64,000 bases of DNA from CAZOOW01 sp964581535 (GCA_964581535.1 CAZOOW010000005.1:12364-76363); one strand, 5' to 3'; shown: positions 32,377-41,574, numbered from the stretch's first letter. The notes: generated by a model not told the origin, from the letters alone. Translations and numbers: made by a program.

Positions 32377-34020
32377 ATGAACAAAGTCGCGAGCTATCTG
32401 CAAGAACATGTTGCCGGCGAGGTTTTTGATAGCGAAAGAATCCGTTCACAGTTTGCGACGGATGCGAGTGTCTTGACTATAAAACCAAGTCTCGTCGTCT
32501 ACCCGCGGACGACAAATGATGTCCGAAAAGTTGCCCGTTTTACATGGCAGCTGGCTGAAAAAGGCCATGTTTTGCCAGTCACTGCTCGTGGCAATGGAAC
32601 TGATCTCAGTGGTGCGGCCATAGGCAAGGGCATCATTTTGTCATTTCCGGCGCATTTGAACCGAATCCTCGAACTCGACACGAAGCAGAAACTTGTACGT
32701 GTACAACCAGGGGTAAATTTTAAATCACTGCAAGAAACACTGCATACTCATGGTCTTTTTTTGCCACCATATCCGGCGTCATATGAATACTCAACTATCG
32801 GCGGGGCGATTGCTAATAATTCTGCCGGTATAAAATCTCACAAGTACGGAGATATGAGAAAGTGGGTCGATCGTTTAGAAGTAGTGCTCGCAAATGGCGA
32901 AATTATCCAGACTGGTCGTATCAGTAAACGCGAGTTAAGCCGCAAATGCGGACTGGCAACCCTAGAGGGAGAGCTCTACCGTGCGGTAGACGCGATACTA
33001 AAAGATGACATGGCGGCTTTTGATCAGTACAAGAACTCACTAAAAATATCGAAAGACGGAATAGGTTATGCGCTTGAATATATTGAGGGTAAAGGCGGTA
33101 GTGTTGACTTAACACCTCTGTTTGTTGGTTCGCAGGGAACGCTAGGGATTATCACCGAAGCTATTATCAGAGTCGCCAGCTACACGCCTGCATCCGCTCT
33201 CATGATGGCTGCATTTGGCTCTATTGATGATGCCCTGGAAGCTGCCGGAAAGTTAGAACGTTTAAAACCAAGCGTACTACAGGTAATGGATGGCGAGGTA
33301 CTAAAATTTGTTCAGAAGCATAACAATATTGCCATTCCTGCTGATCTTGCCGTCGGGGGTGCGATGCCGTCAGCGATTCTCGTTGCCGAATGCGATGATG
33401 TATCTTCTCGGGTACGCTCTAAATTCGTAAAACATGCTGAAAAACAAATCAGCACAATTTCAGAGTCATATATTGTCACCGAAGACTTCGATGATCTAGA
33501 GAAATTATGGTCACTCAGATATGCCACATCGATGTTTATGAGTTATGACACCGGTGGTATATCGGCGGTGCCGGCTATTGAGGACGTCGCTGTTCCGGCT
33601 GCAGCACTTCACCAGTTTATGATTGAGGCGAAGGCATTATGTAAAAAACATCATTTTGAAGCCGCACTTTGGGCAGATACTATCAGTAATAACGTGCATG
33701 TTCTGCCGCTCGTGGATCTCGGAAAGGTCGGTGATCGTCAAGGACTTTTCAAACTGATGGATGAATACTACAAAGTCGTTATCAAGCTCGGCGGGTCTAT
33801 CGTATCTGAGCATAGCGACGGAAGGCTGCGTGCCACGTATGCCCGTCTTCAGGCGGGTGATGATGTAGTTGGACTATTTGAGCAACTGAAAAAAGCGGCT
33901 GACCCATACGGGACACTTAATCCCGGCGTGAAAGTAGGAACAGAGATAAAAGATCTGGTCCCTCTGCTTCGGAAAAAATATAGTTTTGTACATCTCGCAG
34001 ACTTTTTACCGAAGATGTAA
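32377..34020 (+). CDS. FAD-linked oxidoreductase (GlcD / D-lactate dehydrogenase-like)
   Basis: 547 aa flavoprotein. The PCMH FAD-binding domain is clear: VVYPRTTNDVRKVARFTW, VTARGNGTDLSGAAIGKG, LVRVQPGVNFKSL, STIGGAIANNSAGIKSHKYG and FVGSQGTLGIITEAIIRV. The C-terminal FAD-oxidase region ends with a His/Glu-containing substrate segment (GGSIVSEHSDGRLR). Relatives oxidise 2-hydroxy acids such as glycolate or D-lactate. No iron-sulfur subunit is adjacent. Substrate is not deducible; fermentation-product or host-lactate use is a guess. It has its own upstream region; a purine run GGGGGAAAAC sits before the ATG. Confidence 0.88.
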   Translation: MNKVASYLQEHVAGEVFDSERIRSQFATDASVLTIKPSLVVYPRTTNDVRKVARFTWQLAEKGHVLPVTARGNGTDLSGAAIGKGIILSFPAHLNRILELDTKQKLVRVQPGVNFKSLQETLHTHGLFLPPYPASYEYSTIGGAIANNSAGIKSHKYGDMRKWVDRLEVVLANGEIIQTGRISKRELSRKCGLATLEGELYRAVDAILKDDMAAFDQYKNSLKISKDGIGYALEYIEGKGGSVDLTPLFVGSQGTLGIITEAIIRVASYTPASALMMAAFGSIDDALEAAGKLERLKPSVLQVMDGEVLKFVQKHNNIAIPADLAVGGAMPSAILVAECDDVSSRVRSKFVKHAEKQISTISESYIVTEDFDDLEKLWSLRYATSMFMSYDTGGISAVPAIEDVAVPAAALHQFMIEAKALCKKHHFEAALWADTISNNVHVLPLVDLGKVGDRQGLFKLMDEYYKVVIKLGGSIVSEHSDGRLRATYARLQAGDDVVGLFEQLKKAADPYGTLNPGVKVGTEIKDLVPLLRKKYSFVHLADFLPKM

Positions 34021-34056
34021 TTGTTGAAGCCACGGTAATGTATAATAGTCTCGCAT

Positions 34057-34143
34057 GCGGATGTGGCGGAATTGGTAGACGCGCTAGCTTCAGGTGCTAG
34101 TGTCAGCAATGACGTGGAGGTTCAAGTCCTCTCATCCGCACCA
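34057..34143 (+). tRNA. tRNA-Leu(CAG)
   Basis: Class II tRNA. Acceptor GCGGATG pairs with CATCCGC, the anticodon loop CTTCAGG gives CAG, the T-loop is TTCAAGT and CCA is encoded. TATAAT at 34041-34046 is its likely -10. Confidence 0.95.
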
Positions 34144-34159
34144 AATTAGAATAACAAAC

Positions 34160-34188
34160 ATTCGGCGGGTCGATACGACCCGCCGAAT
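34160..34188. other. perfect 13-bp hairpin after tRNA-Leu(CAG)
   Basis: ATTCGGCGGGTCG and its complement are separated by only ATA. No T run follows, so it may be a processing or pause hairpin, or a terminator for either strand. Confidence 0.6.
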
Positions 34189-34224
34189 ACTCATGTGAAT
34201 GCAAGAGATTATTTACTACGTTAT

Positions 34225-35112
34225 CTATTTGTCGAACTCGTAGGCACGACAGAAATTTCCATCACCACATGGGTCGGTTCGCACAAAGTCTTTGCCGAGG
34301 TGTTTATAGAAGGTGCTAGAGTCTCCGGTGTATTTAGGAGTTTTTACAATCGCACGCAACACAATCTGCTCCGGGTTGCTCATGTGATCTGAGACTTGTA
34401 AATCTCTCTCAGCTGGTAAGGCATGGTGGTCTTCTGCGATGAGAGCAACTGTATCACCTACCGCGATCGTATTCAGTGTCGAACTGTTTTGTCTGTCATA
34501 TACTTTGACAGCTTTCCCGATAGCGTAGGTTGTTGCCTCCTGTCCGCTCGAAGGCTGCGTCACAACAATGCTTTTGTCGTCTACAGACTGCACTATGTAC
34601 CCGATGCCGCGCAGAGGATTATCGACGTCGTCGAGTGACTTGATGATGCTACTCACGACTGCATCTACCTGATTATCCTCACAGATACCTTGCATCATAG
34701 CAATTGCCTGCTGATTTGATAATGTGGAGTCTTTTTTCACCTCGTAATAGATAGCTTCCTGGCCGCCCTGGGGTTTACTCCCAAAGTAGTTACAGTTTTC
34801 GGCACTCAAGGCTAGAACACGATTGCCATTCGGCAAAGTTTTGGCATCACCAAGGTGCACATTGGCTGGCAACCAGGCATAAAGCGCATAGGCAGTACCC
34901 GATAGAGCGATTACCGCAAAGGCCGCTATGGCTGTAGCGGTAGGTTTTGGTAGTGTTTTCATAGGTATCATCTCCTTAAACATTGCCCAACGACTCTGTG
35001 GTCGCGGACGCCGTTCGATTTCGCTAATAATTTTTTGTGTAAAGTTTGAGCTGAGCTGACGAGCAGGTTTTGGCCCGCTATAATCTGCAAGCATTTTATC
35101 GATCTTTTTCAT
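34225..35112 (-). CDS. membrane protein paired with ECF sigma factor (probable anti-sigma factor)
   Basis: 295 aa from the ATG at 35112. The cytosolic N-terminus (about 58 aa, KKIDKMLADYSG, SNFTQKIISEIERRPR) could bind the sigma factor. One transmembrane helix spans about 59-82 (ATAIAAFAVIALSGTAYALY), and an extracellular beta-rich region of about 210 aa ends with a Cys pair (DPCGDGNFCRAYEF). There is no classic zinc-binding anti-sigma motif (HxxxCxxC). Its start codon overlaps the stop of the sigma gene (ATGA), the usual arrangement for an anti-sigma partner. The extracellular domain may sense an envelope signal; this is inference from position and topology. Confidence 0.7.
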   Translation of the reverse strand: MKKIDKMLADYSGPKPARQLSSNFTQKIISEIERRPRPQSRWAMFKEMIPMKTLPKPTATAIAAFAVIALSGTAYALYAWLPANVHLGDAKTLPNGNRVLALSAENCNYFGSKPQGGQEAIYYEVKKDSTLSNQQAIAMMQGICEDNQVDAVVSSIIKSLDDVDNPLRGIGYIVQSVDDKSIVVTQPSSGQEATTYAIGKAVKVYDRQNSSTLNTIAVGDTVALIAEDHHALPAERDLQVSDHMSNPEQIVLRAIVKTPKYTGDSSTFYKHLGKDFVRTDPCGDGNFCRAYEFDK

Positions 35113-35633
35113 AATAATCCTTTCTTTAGCTCGGCTTTGGCACGATACATCCATCCTTTGATCGAACCCTCGGGAGTGTTCAACGTAGCTGCGATATCGC
35201 TATACGTTAAGCCCTGCCAATAATACAGGCTGATAATAGCCCGGTATTTTGGCTGCAATTTATCTACTGCGGCATGTAGCTCCGTCATTTCGGCTGACTG
35301 GGCCGGATTTGGCTGAGTTCTCGCAATTCTTGCGATCAACTCATCATCAACTGCCACTTCACGAGCTGTTTTCTTGAGCCAATTCAAAGCTTTGTTTGTA
35401 GCTAGTTTGAACAGCCAAGTACTAAATTTGTAAGCCGGATTATACTGAGAGAGCTTGTAATAAGCAGTGATAAAACTGTCTTGTGTGATATCCTCAGCGA
35501 CATCCTCGTCCCTTACGATTGCAAAGCTATGACTATACAATGCATCTTTATAACGATTGACCAACTCGGCATATGCCTGATGATTTTCGTTTAAACTTTG
35601 GCTAATAAGCCAGTGTTCGTCCTTTTTTTGCAT
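35109..35633 (-). CDS. ECF-type RNA polymerase sigma factor
   Basis: 174 aa sigma-70 family protein with only regions 2 and 4. Region 2 is YAELVNRYKDALYSHSFAIV, DVAEDITQDSFITAYYKL and FSTWLFKLATNKALNWLK. Region 4 is LQPKYRAIISLYYWQGLTYS then DIAATLNTPEGSIKGWMYRA. It should redirect RNA polymerase to a small regulon in response to an envelope signal, restrained by the membrane partner encoded immediately downstream. A minus-strand TGTAAC (35668-35663), 16 bases, then CTGTAT (35646-35641) just before the ATG could be an ECF-type autoregulatory promoter. This is tentative. Confidence 0.92.
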   Translation of the reverse strand: MQKKDEHWLISQSLNENHQAYAELVNRYKDALYSHSFAIVRDEDVAEDITQDSFITAYYKLSQYNPAYKFSTWLFKLATNKALNWLKKTAREVAVDDELIARIARTQPNPAQSAEMTELHAAVDKLQPKYRAIISLYYWQGLTYSDIAATLNTPEGSIKGWMYRAKAELKKGLL

Positions 35634-35640
35634 ACTCTAT

Positions 35641-35668
35641 ATACAGTACAGCACCAAAAAAAGTTACA
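35641..35668 (-). promoter_or_regulatory. possible autoregulatory ECF promoter
   Basis: TGTAAC-16-CTGTAT on the minus strand, ending 7 bases before the sigma factor ATG. The -35 has the AAC core usual for ECF promoters. Confidence 0.3.
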
Positions 35669-35773
35669 AAATATTAAAAAGTGGAGTATTCTTACATGCC
35701 TATAACCGAATGATGGTGCTAAAATCAAATTGATTGAGTATGTAATCTCCCCGTATGATACACTATATCGCAC

Positions 35774-35850
35774 GGGCGCTTAGCTCAGTTGGCTAGAGCA
35801 TCTCGTTTACACCGAGGGGGTCGGGGGTTCGAGCCCCTCAGCGCCCACCA
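35774..35850 (+). tRNA. tRNA-Val(TAC)
   Basis: Acceptor GGGCGCT pairs with AGCGCCC. The anticodon stem-loop CTCG-TTTACAC-CGAG gives TAC. The T-loop TTCGAGC is normal and CCA is encoded. Confidence 0.96.
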
Positions 35851-35851
35851 T

Positions 35852-35890
35852 AAAAAATAGCTCAGATAGAAATGCCTGAGCTATTTTTTA
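35852..35890 (+). terminator. terminator after tRNA-Val
   Basis: AAAAAATAGCTCAG pairs with CTGAGCTATTTTTT, a long stem with its own A/T tails. Confidence 0.85.
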
Positions 35891-35979
35891 TGGTTATGTA
35901 ACAAAAATCACATACGCAGCCGCTGTTCACGGATACTATATACGAACAATAAACTAACCTGATAAAGGGGATTTATAAA

Positions 35980-36276
35980 ATGGCTCGATATGAAGATGAC
36001 GGTGTAGTACGAGAAACACGAGTGGTAAACGGTGGAAGCGCTGGTGCTGGAACGACATTGCTGACATGGCTGGCTCTCGGTGTAGCAACGATTGCTCTTA
36101 TTCTAGCGTGGGTTGCCTATGATCGTACTGGCGGTGCGCTAGACGATAGGATTCGTGAAGCAACCAACAACACTGTTCAAACGACTAAGGACGCGACTAA
36201 AAATGCGGCTGATGCTATCGACCGCGGTCCTGATGGCGTTGACAATGATGATACGGACACTGGAACTGGCCAATAG
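35980..36276 (+). CDS. small single-pass membrane protein, 98 aa
   Basis: Charged N-terminus (ARYEDDGVVRETRVVNGG), one hydrophobic segment (TLLTWLALGVATIALILAWVAY, about 27-48), then a hydrophilic tail with many Asp, Asn and Thr (TNNTVQTTKDATKNAADAID). The tail resembles YtxH-type stress or surface proteins but I cannot assign a family. AAGGGG lies about 10 bases before the ATG. A perfect hairpin (CATACCCCGG with CCGGGGTATG, 36321-36349) after the gene may terminate it. Closeness to the sigma locus is noted, but a regulatory link is not shown. Confidence 0.65.
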   Translation: MARYEDDGVVRETRVVNGGSAGAGTTLLTWLALGVATIALILAWVAYDRTGGALDDRIREATNNTVQTTKDATKNAADAIDRGPDGVDNDDTDTGTGQ

Positions 36277-36350
36277 TACTTTCATAAAATCGTCACAAAA
36301 GTAATCTCGATATTACATTTCATACCCCGGTAAAGCTCGCCGGGGTATGT

Positions 36351-36393
36351 TATAATTTGTCATAAGGAGAGGCCGAGTATTGGCCTTTATTTT
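36351..36393 (+). promoter_or_regulatory. typA: typA -10 and leader with hairpin between ribosome site and start
   Basis: TATAAT at 36351-36356. The ribosome site AAGGAG (36364-36369) is about 24 bases from the ATG, but GGCC-gagtatt-GGCC (36371-36385) lies between and can loop out, bringing the site to a normal distance. Confidence 0.5.
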
Positions 36394-38217
36394 ATGACTG
36401 ACGCAAAAAATATTAGAAATATAGCTATCATCGCGCACGTTGACCATGGTAAAACGACGCTTGTTGATGGACTCTTAAAACAATCAAATACCTTCCGTGA
36501 TAATCAGGCAGAGATGAGTCAAGAGCTTATCATGGACAGCGGCGACCAGGAGCGAGAGCGAGGCATTACCATAACTGCTAAGCAAACAACTATTTATTGG
36601 GACGATTTAAAAATAAATATCATCGACACGCCTGGGCACGCAGATTTTTCTGGAGAGGTTGAACGAACGCTCAATATGGCGGACGGAGTGCTTCTCGTTG
36701 TCGATGCCCAGGAAGGACCGATGCCACAAACGAAATTCGTACTCAGTAAAGCGCTCGAGCTAGGGCTAAAGCCGGTTGTGGTTATTAATAAAATTGACAA
36801 ACCAGCACGTCGTATTGACGAGGTAGAAGACGAACTAGCGGACTTGTTTTTAGAACTCGCGACCGATGAGTCTCAGCTTCACTATCCGATCTATTATGCT
36901 ATTGCTCGCGAGGCTAAGGCATGGGTGACAATGCCTGAAAGCGTCGAAGAAAAAAGTGATCTCTCGCCAATTTTCGAAGCAGTCCGGAGCCAAATCCCAT
37001 CGCCGGAAGTTGAAAGCACTCAACCACTACAGTTGCTTGTGGCAGCACTCCAGTACGATAACTTCCTTGGAAAATATGCTATTGGACGCGTACATCGAGG
37101 GAGTGTTAAAAAAGGCGCTGCAGTTGTATTGATAAAGACGGACGGATCTACTGTTGGCGCGAAGATTGACAAGGTGTTTGTGAGCCGCGGTCTTGGTCGT
37201 GAGGAAGTTGTAGAAGCATCAGCCGGAGACATTGTCGCACTGACTGGTATATCCGAGGCGCATATCGGGGAGACTATCGCTGACAAAGAAACTCCGGAGC
37301 AGCTGCCTGTCATCGAGATAGAGGCGCCGACTATCAGTATGTATCTTGGCCCGAACACCAGCCCGATGAAAGGTCGCGAAGCCGAGTTTAATACTTCACG
37401 GCAGATCGGAGACAGGCTGCAGCAGGAACTTGAAACGAACGTCGCGCTTCGTGTGCGAGATGAAGGAATCGGATTTGTGATTTCCGGACGCGGCGAACTT
37501 CATCTCAGTGTCCTTATAGAGGCGATGAGACGCGAGGGGTTTGAGTTTGAGGTGGGTCGCCCACAGGTCGTCACGATTGTTGAGAATGGAGTCGAGAAAG
37601 AGCCCGTTGAAGAGTTATACATCGAAGTAGATCCTCAGTTCGTCGGTGTCGTTTCTCAAGAAATGGGTACTCGACGTGCAGAACTTGTTAAACAAGACCA
37701 AACAAGCAGCGGACAGAGTCGGTTGGAATATATAATAACGACGAGGGCGCTCATCGGTCTACGAAATACTCTTCTCACTGATACGAAGGGGACTATTATC
37801 ATGCATAGTTTGCCTCATGGGTATCAGCCAGTCGGCCCGAAACTCAACGGTACCCGTAACGGAGTGCTCATAGCCTACGAGGCTGGTACGACGACACCAT
37901 ATGCCTTGCAGGCCGCCGAAGCTCGAGGCGAGCTGTTTGTGGGTGCAGGTACGGAAGTATATGCCGGAATGGTTGTGGGGTTGTATAACCGCCAGGAAGA
38001 TCTAGAAATAAACGTCTGCAAAGCCAAACAACTGACGAATATGCGCTCAAAAAGTAGCGACGGTACCGTACAGCTGACACCACACACGCAGCTTAGCCTA
38101 GAGCAGTGCATCGACTTTCTCAATGATGACGAATTGCTCGAAGTGACCCCAAAATCACTTCGCCTGCGCAAGCGATACCTCGATTCCAACGAACGCAAGC
38201 GCCACGCGAAGAACTAG
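36394..38217 (+). CDS. typA: translational GTPase TypA/BipA
   Basis: 607 aa ribosome-binding GTPase involved in 50S assembly and stress or low-temperature growth. G1 AHVDHGKTT (residues about 13-21), G2 RERGITI, G3 [14 protein letters not shown] and G4 NKIDKPARR are intact. They are followed by EF-G-like domains ([37 protein letters not shown]) and the TypA-specific C-terminal domain ([20 protein letters not shown]). Length is standard. The 3' end overlaps the convergent HD-domain gene by 4 bases. Confidence 0.97.
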   Translation: MTDAKNIRNIAIIAHVDHGKTTLVDGLLKQSNTFRDNQAEMSQELIMDSGDQERERGITITAKQTTIYWDDLKINIIDTPGHADFSGEVERTLNMADGVLLVVDAQEGPMPQTKFVLSKALELGLKPVVVINKIDKPARRIDEVEDELADLFLELATDESQLHYPIYYAIAREAKAWVTMPESVEEKSDLSPIFEAVRSQIPSPEVESTQPLQLLVAALQYDNFLGKYAIGRVHRGSVKKGAAVVLIKTDGSTVGAKIDKVFVSRGLGREEVVEASAGDIVALTGISEAHIGETIADKETPEQLPVIEIEAPTISMYLGPNTSPMKGREAEFNTSRQIGDRLQQELETNVALRVRDEGIGFVISGRGELHLSVLIEAMRREGFEFEVGRPQVVTIVENGVEKEPVEELYIEVDPQFVGVVSQEMGTRRAELVKQDQTSSGQSRLEYIITTRALIGLRNTLLTDTKGTIIMHSLPHGYQPVGPKLNGTRNGVLIAYEAGTTTPYALQAAEARGELFVGAGTEVYAGMVVGLYNRQEDLEINVCKAKQLTNMRSKSSDGTVQLTPHTQLSLEQCIDFLNDDELLEVTPKSLRLRKRYLDSNERKRHAKN

Positions 38218-38921
38218 AACAATACTTCCTGAACTGAATGGGCTGGTTCGAATACTTCTTCGAATTTCCTCGCAAGCCCGTTGCGTGCGATATGAATCGA
38301 GGTGAAATAAAACTCGGGAAACATTTTTTCAAACCGGCTACGAAGAGAGTTTTCGGCTAATACTAAGTCCTGGCGGGTGAATGTGTAGTAGTCCTCATGC
38401 ATAACTTTGCTGCCCGGCCCCAAGATATCTACAGCTACCGGTAAGAGTTTGTCGATAAATCTCACGAAACGCGCCTCAGGAAGCTGCTGCTCTTCGTAAA
38501 CACGAAGCAAAAGAGTTGTTGTCGGTGGTAACTCGCTACATACTGCTTCAAGGACTCTCTTCTCATTGCTGCACTTGTCCTGTAGATCCCCGTCTGTGAT
38601 TGCGAAGGTAGCCACGTCACCAGTATGCAGCTCCAGTAGGTCGTGCACGAGGGCAAAGCGCGCCACTAAGCCTGAATCCAGATCAGGGAAATAGGAAACT
38701 GCGATCTCTTGTGCAACAAGGCCGAGCATAAAACTATGTTCAGCATCATTCTCACGTGACTCAGGCGTGTAGCGAGGCACCCGCTCTACGTAAGAGAACC
38801 GCATTGCAGTATCCGCAAGTGCCAAAACATCTCTCGTAATACCTGTCGCAGTTTCGTGATGCTCGCTATGGTTATAATTTTGCTCAAATCTAATACTAGG
38901 CGCACTAATTTGTTCGCTCAT
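38214..38921 (-). CDS. HD-domain phosphohydrolase (YfbR/HDDC2-like)
   Basis: 235 aa all-helical protein with HD-superfamily metal ligands: His in ENDAEHSFMLGL, the His-Asp pair in FALVHDLLELHTGD and a later Asp in VRFIDKLLPVA. The arrangement matches 5'-deoxynucleotidases such as YfbR and HDDC2, which dephosphorylate deoxynucleoside monophosphates. Such an activity would fit nucleotide salvage in a scavenging organism. Exact substrate is not certain. GGAAGGCG precedes the ATG. It converges with typA and overlaps its last codon. Confidence 0.8.
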   Translation of the reverse strand: MSEQISAPSIRFEQNYNHSEHHETATGITRDVLALADTAMRFSYVERVPRYTPESRENDAEHSFMLGLVAQEIAVSYFPDLDSGLVARFALVHDLLELHTGDVATFAITDGDLQDKCSNEKRVLEAVCSELPPTTTLLLRVYEEQQLPEARFVRFIDKLLPVAVDILGPGSKVMHEDYYTFTRQDLVLAENSLRSRFEKMFPEFYFTSIHIARNGLARKFEEVFEPAHSVQEVLF

Positions 38922-39028
38922 ATGTATCGCCTTCCTGTGCGATTAACTGATTACATATGCAGTATATTTTGCTGGTTTAAGAAAATATAGAAAGTTCATT
39001 TTGACTCAAAACGATTTATACTTATGAC

Positions 39029-39703
39029 ATGAAGGTTCGAGGAGATATGCATTTCATTCGCAAGCATATACTGCGAGTGTTAACGATGCATAAATGGGCA
39101 CGGTTCAGAGACATGAAACCGTCGAATGTCGATAGTAACTTGTATAACTACCACCTAAAAGAATTGATTCGCGATGATTTGGTCGAGCGGGTTGATACAA
39201 AAGGCTACCGTTTGACGCCAATGGGGCTCCGGTATGTTGACCATGTCAGCTTGGAGAGTTTCGAACCGCGCTGGCAACCAAAACTACTGACGAAAATACT
39301 GGTCACTAATGATGAGGGCAAGATTCTCGTATGGCCGAAATACAAACAACCATTTATCAATACATGGTCGCTACCATCGGGCAAGATGCATTATGATGAC
39401 GAGACGCTGGAACTGGCCGCGCGTCGCGAAATATCGTATTTTACCAACAATATAACGTACAAAATGGTGGAAAGAGGAACTGTCGAGGTCACGGTGTACA
39501 TCGAGGGTGAGATGGTTACGCATGCCATCGAGCATTTATTCAGTATGAAGTTAGCAAGCACCCACATTAATCATGCGAAAGCAGAATGGAAGTATCTGCA
39601 GGAGCTGGAGCGCTTGAAATGCTCGCCAGGAACAAAAGAAATACTAGAAATACTATATGGTGATGAGCCGTATGTACACACCTCGATGCGTATCGACTGG
39701 TAG
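39029..39703 (+). CDS. winged-helix + Nudix-like domain protein
   Basis: 224 aa. Residues about 1-70 resemble a winged helix (LRVLTMHKWARFRDM, YHLKELIRDDLVERV, YRLTPMGLRYVDHV). Residues about 85-200 look like a Nudix fold (KILVTNDEGKILVWPKYKQP, WSLPSGKMHYDDETLELAAR). The Nudix box is degenerate: GKMHYDDETLELAARREISY keeps G, E and RRE but the expected following EExG is replaced by FTNN, so hydrolysis is doubtful. Such architecture is known for Nudix-related regulators that sense a nucleotide-like ligand (NrtR type, though there the order is reversed). A regulatory role is inference. A TATACT lies 6 bases before the ATG. Confidence 0.7.
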   Translation: MKVRGDMHFIRKHILRVLTMHKWARFRDMKPSNVDSNLYNYHLKELIRDDLVERVDTKGYRLTPMGLRYVDHVSLESFEPRWQPKLLTKILVTNDEGKILVWPKYKQPFINTWSLPSGKMHYDDETLELAARREISYFTNNITYKMVERGTVEVTVYIEGEMVTHAIEHLFSMKLASTHINHAKAEWKYLQELERLKCSPGTKEILEILYGDEPYVHTSMRIDW

Positions 39704-39704
39704 T

Positions 39705-40400
39705 TTAGTTTACCGGGAGAGTTTGCTTAGGACACTCCGTTAATATCCGTGCCATTGCGTCGTGCTCACTGGCGGTAATCCAGAGCGTATATTTAGTTTT
39801 GACAGCTATTTGACGCGCGACATAGCTGCATCGGAATGCTTTGTTCGGCGGCAGCCACGTCGCTGCGTCGCCGTCGCCTTTGTCCTGATTAGACTGACCG
39901 TTGACTGCTAGCAGGTTCAGCGGGTCGTTAGCAAATGCATGCCGCTGCTCATGCGCTAGCTGTTGAGCACCTTTTTGCCAAGCATCACTAAGAGAAACGA
40001 CATGATCGATTTGAATGTCATCGCTGGTGTCCAAACCGCGAACGAAATCCATAGTTGTTCCGGTATAGGGGTCAAACAAGGTGCCCGTAGCGACCTTGCA
40101 GGTTGGCATTACAAATGTCTCGTTGGCGAGGTCACGCGAGAGAATGAAATTCCTCATGTCGCAGTTGTCGATCCGATCCCAGCCGTCACTAAACTGGGCT
40201 CGCGTATACCCAGTTTTTGCGGCGCGGCCTTTTATCGGGAGCTTCGTTAATGCGTTCGCTGCAGGGGAATCGGTCCTAATGGTGACTACTGGTACATCGT
40301 CGTTTTCTTTGGCCTGTATGTCGATGGTTTTAAGACTTCCGATGACCGTAATAGCCAGTACGATGAGAAAACGAATAACTCCGTAGAGATGCCGGTTCAT
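39705..40400 (-). CDS. secreted HNH-type nuclease (DUF1524)
   Basis: 231 aa. An N-terminal signal peptide or anchor (VIRFLIVLAITVIGSL) is followed by a DUF1524 domain: DIQIDHVVSLSDAWQKGAQQ with the DH of the HNH motif, FANDPLNLLAVNGQSNQDKG, WLPPNKAFRCSYVARQIAVK. Stand-alone secreted members in Gram-positive bacteria and CPR are extracellular nucleases. It could digest DNA or RNA outside the cell, providing nucleotides or processing DNA for uptake. It overlaps the end of rarA by four bases, so the two are cotranscribed on the minus strand. Confidence 0.88.
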   Translation of the reverse strand: MNRHLYGVIRFLIVLAITVIGSLKTIDIQAKENDDVPVVTIRTDSPAANALTKLPIKGRAAKTGYTRAQFSDGWDRIDNCDMRNFILSRDLANETFVMPTCKVATGTLFDPYTGTTMDFVRGLDTSDDIQIDHVVSLSDAWQKGAQQLAHEQRHAFANDPLNLLAVNGQSNQDKGDGDAATWLPPNKAFRCSYVARQIAVKTKYTLWITASEHDAMARILTECPKQTLPVN

Positions 40401-41560
40401 AGTGAAATGTCTTCCGGTAGGAACCCATTTTTATGTTTAAATCCGGACTGCCACTCGTAACCCTTGTTGTACCCAAGTTCTTTCATGAGTTTCGTCGGCG
40501 CGTTCCTGAGATGAAGTGGGACGGCCGAGTCCGGATATTTTTTGGCGAGCGCTTTCGCTTCGTACATGAGATCCGTAATCTCACGGGACTTTTTACTGCG
40601 TGCGAGAGCTGTCGCACAGTGGTAAAGATTGTAGCTGGCTTCTGGCAGACCAACCCGTTCAACTGCCTGAAAGGTTGCGACGGCGATAGAAAGTGCGCCA
40701 TTTCCGACGAGTCCTATATCTTCGCTGGCAAACACAACCATGCGTCGAGCAATAAACTTTGGGTCTTCGCCAGCATCTAGCATCCGAGACAGATAATAAA
40801 GTGTAGCCGTGACATCTGAGCCACGCATACTTTTTATAAATGCACTGACGACGTCATAATGCATGTCGCCTTTTTTATCGTAACCAGGTACTCGTTTTTG
40901 AGCGGCAGCTTTAACGATATCTGGCGTCACTTTTTCGTTTGTAAAAGCTAATGAAAGTTCAAGGTTTCCTAAGGCAACTCGAGCGTCTCCGCCCGAAAGC
41001 TCTGCAAGATAATCAAGCGCTTTTGGAGTTACATTTTTCGTTTTTCTCAGTAATTTCAACGCTCTTTTTAGTATAGTTACGATCTCTTCTTTGCTGAGTG
41101 GCTGTAGTACGAGTACCCTTGAGCGTGAGAGTAGTGGGGTGATAACCTCAAAGCTCGGATTCTCGGTCGTCGCACCGATGAGAGTGATCAGTCCAGACTC
41201 GACATGGGGCAGAAACGCGTCCTGCTGGGCTTTGTTGAATCGGTGGATTTCATCAACAAATAGGATAGTACGCCGTTTTAGATTCCAGTTTTGTTTGGCA
41301 TGCTCTACGACTTGTAGCACATCTTTTTTCCCAGCAGTTACTGCGCTAAGTTCGACAAATTCGGCATCGACTTCATCCGCAATGATTCGCGCTAGTGTCG
41401 TTTTTCCCGTTCCCGGTGGGCCCCAAAGTATGAGGCTGACTGGCTCTTTGTTTTTCACGATATGCCGCAATATCTCGTGCTGACCTAATATATGGGTCTG
41501 TCCGACGACGTCGTTCAAACTCTTAGGTCGCATCTGCTCCGCTAACGGCACCCTACTCAT
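40397..41560 (-). CDS. rarA: replication-associated recombination protein RarA (MgsA)
   Basis: 387 aa AAA+ ATPase acting at stalled forks with SSB. The N-terminal VPLAEQMRPKSLNDVVGQ, Walker A GPPGTGKTTLARI, Walker B RTILFVDEIHRFNKAQQDAF, sensor 1 GATTENPSFEV and the C-terminal tetramerisation region (KSMRGSDVTATLYYLSRML; EDIGLVGNGALSIAVA) are all present. ATG 41560 is chosen because it gives the family start and lies 6 bases after a minus-strand TATACT; upstream in-frame starts would run into ddl. It is divergent from ddl with 23 bases between start codons. Confidence 0.95.
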   Translation of the reverse strand: MSRVPLAEQMRPKSLNDVVGQTHILGQHEILRHIVKNKEPVSLILWGPPGTGKTTLARIIADEVDAEFVELSAVTAGKKDVLQVVEHAKQNWNLKRRTILFVDEIHRFNKAQQDAFLPHVESGLITLIGATTENPSFEVITPLLSRSRVLVLQPLSKEEIVTILKRALKLLRKTKNVTPKALDYLAELSGGDARVALGNLELSLAFTNEKVTPDIVKAAAQKRVPGYDKKGDMHYDVVSAFIKSMRGSDVTATLYYLSRMLDAGEDPKFIARRMVVFASEDIGLVGNGALSIAVATFQAVERVGLPEASYNLYHCATALARSKKSREITDLMYEAKALAKKYPDSAVPLHLRNAPTKLMKELGYNKGYEWQSGFKHKNGFLPEDISL

Positions 41561-41566
41561 ATCTAT

Positions 41567-41574
41567 AGTATACT
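41567..41574. promoter_or_regulatory. palindromic -10 shared by rarA and ddl
   Basis: AGTATACT is its own reverse complement and therefore supplies TATACT on both strands: 9 bases before the ddl ATG (41584) and 6 bases before the rarA ATG (41560). Confidence 0.6.
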
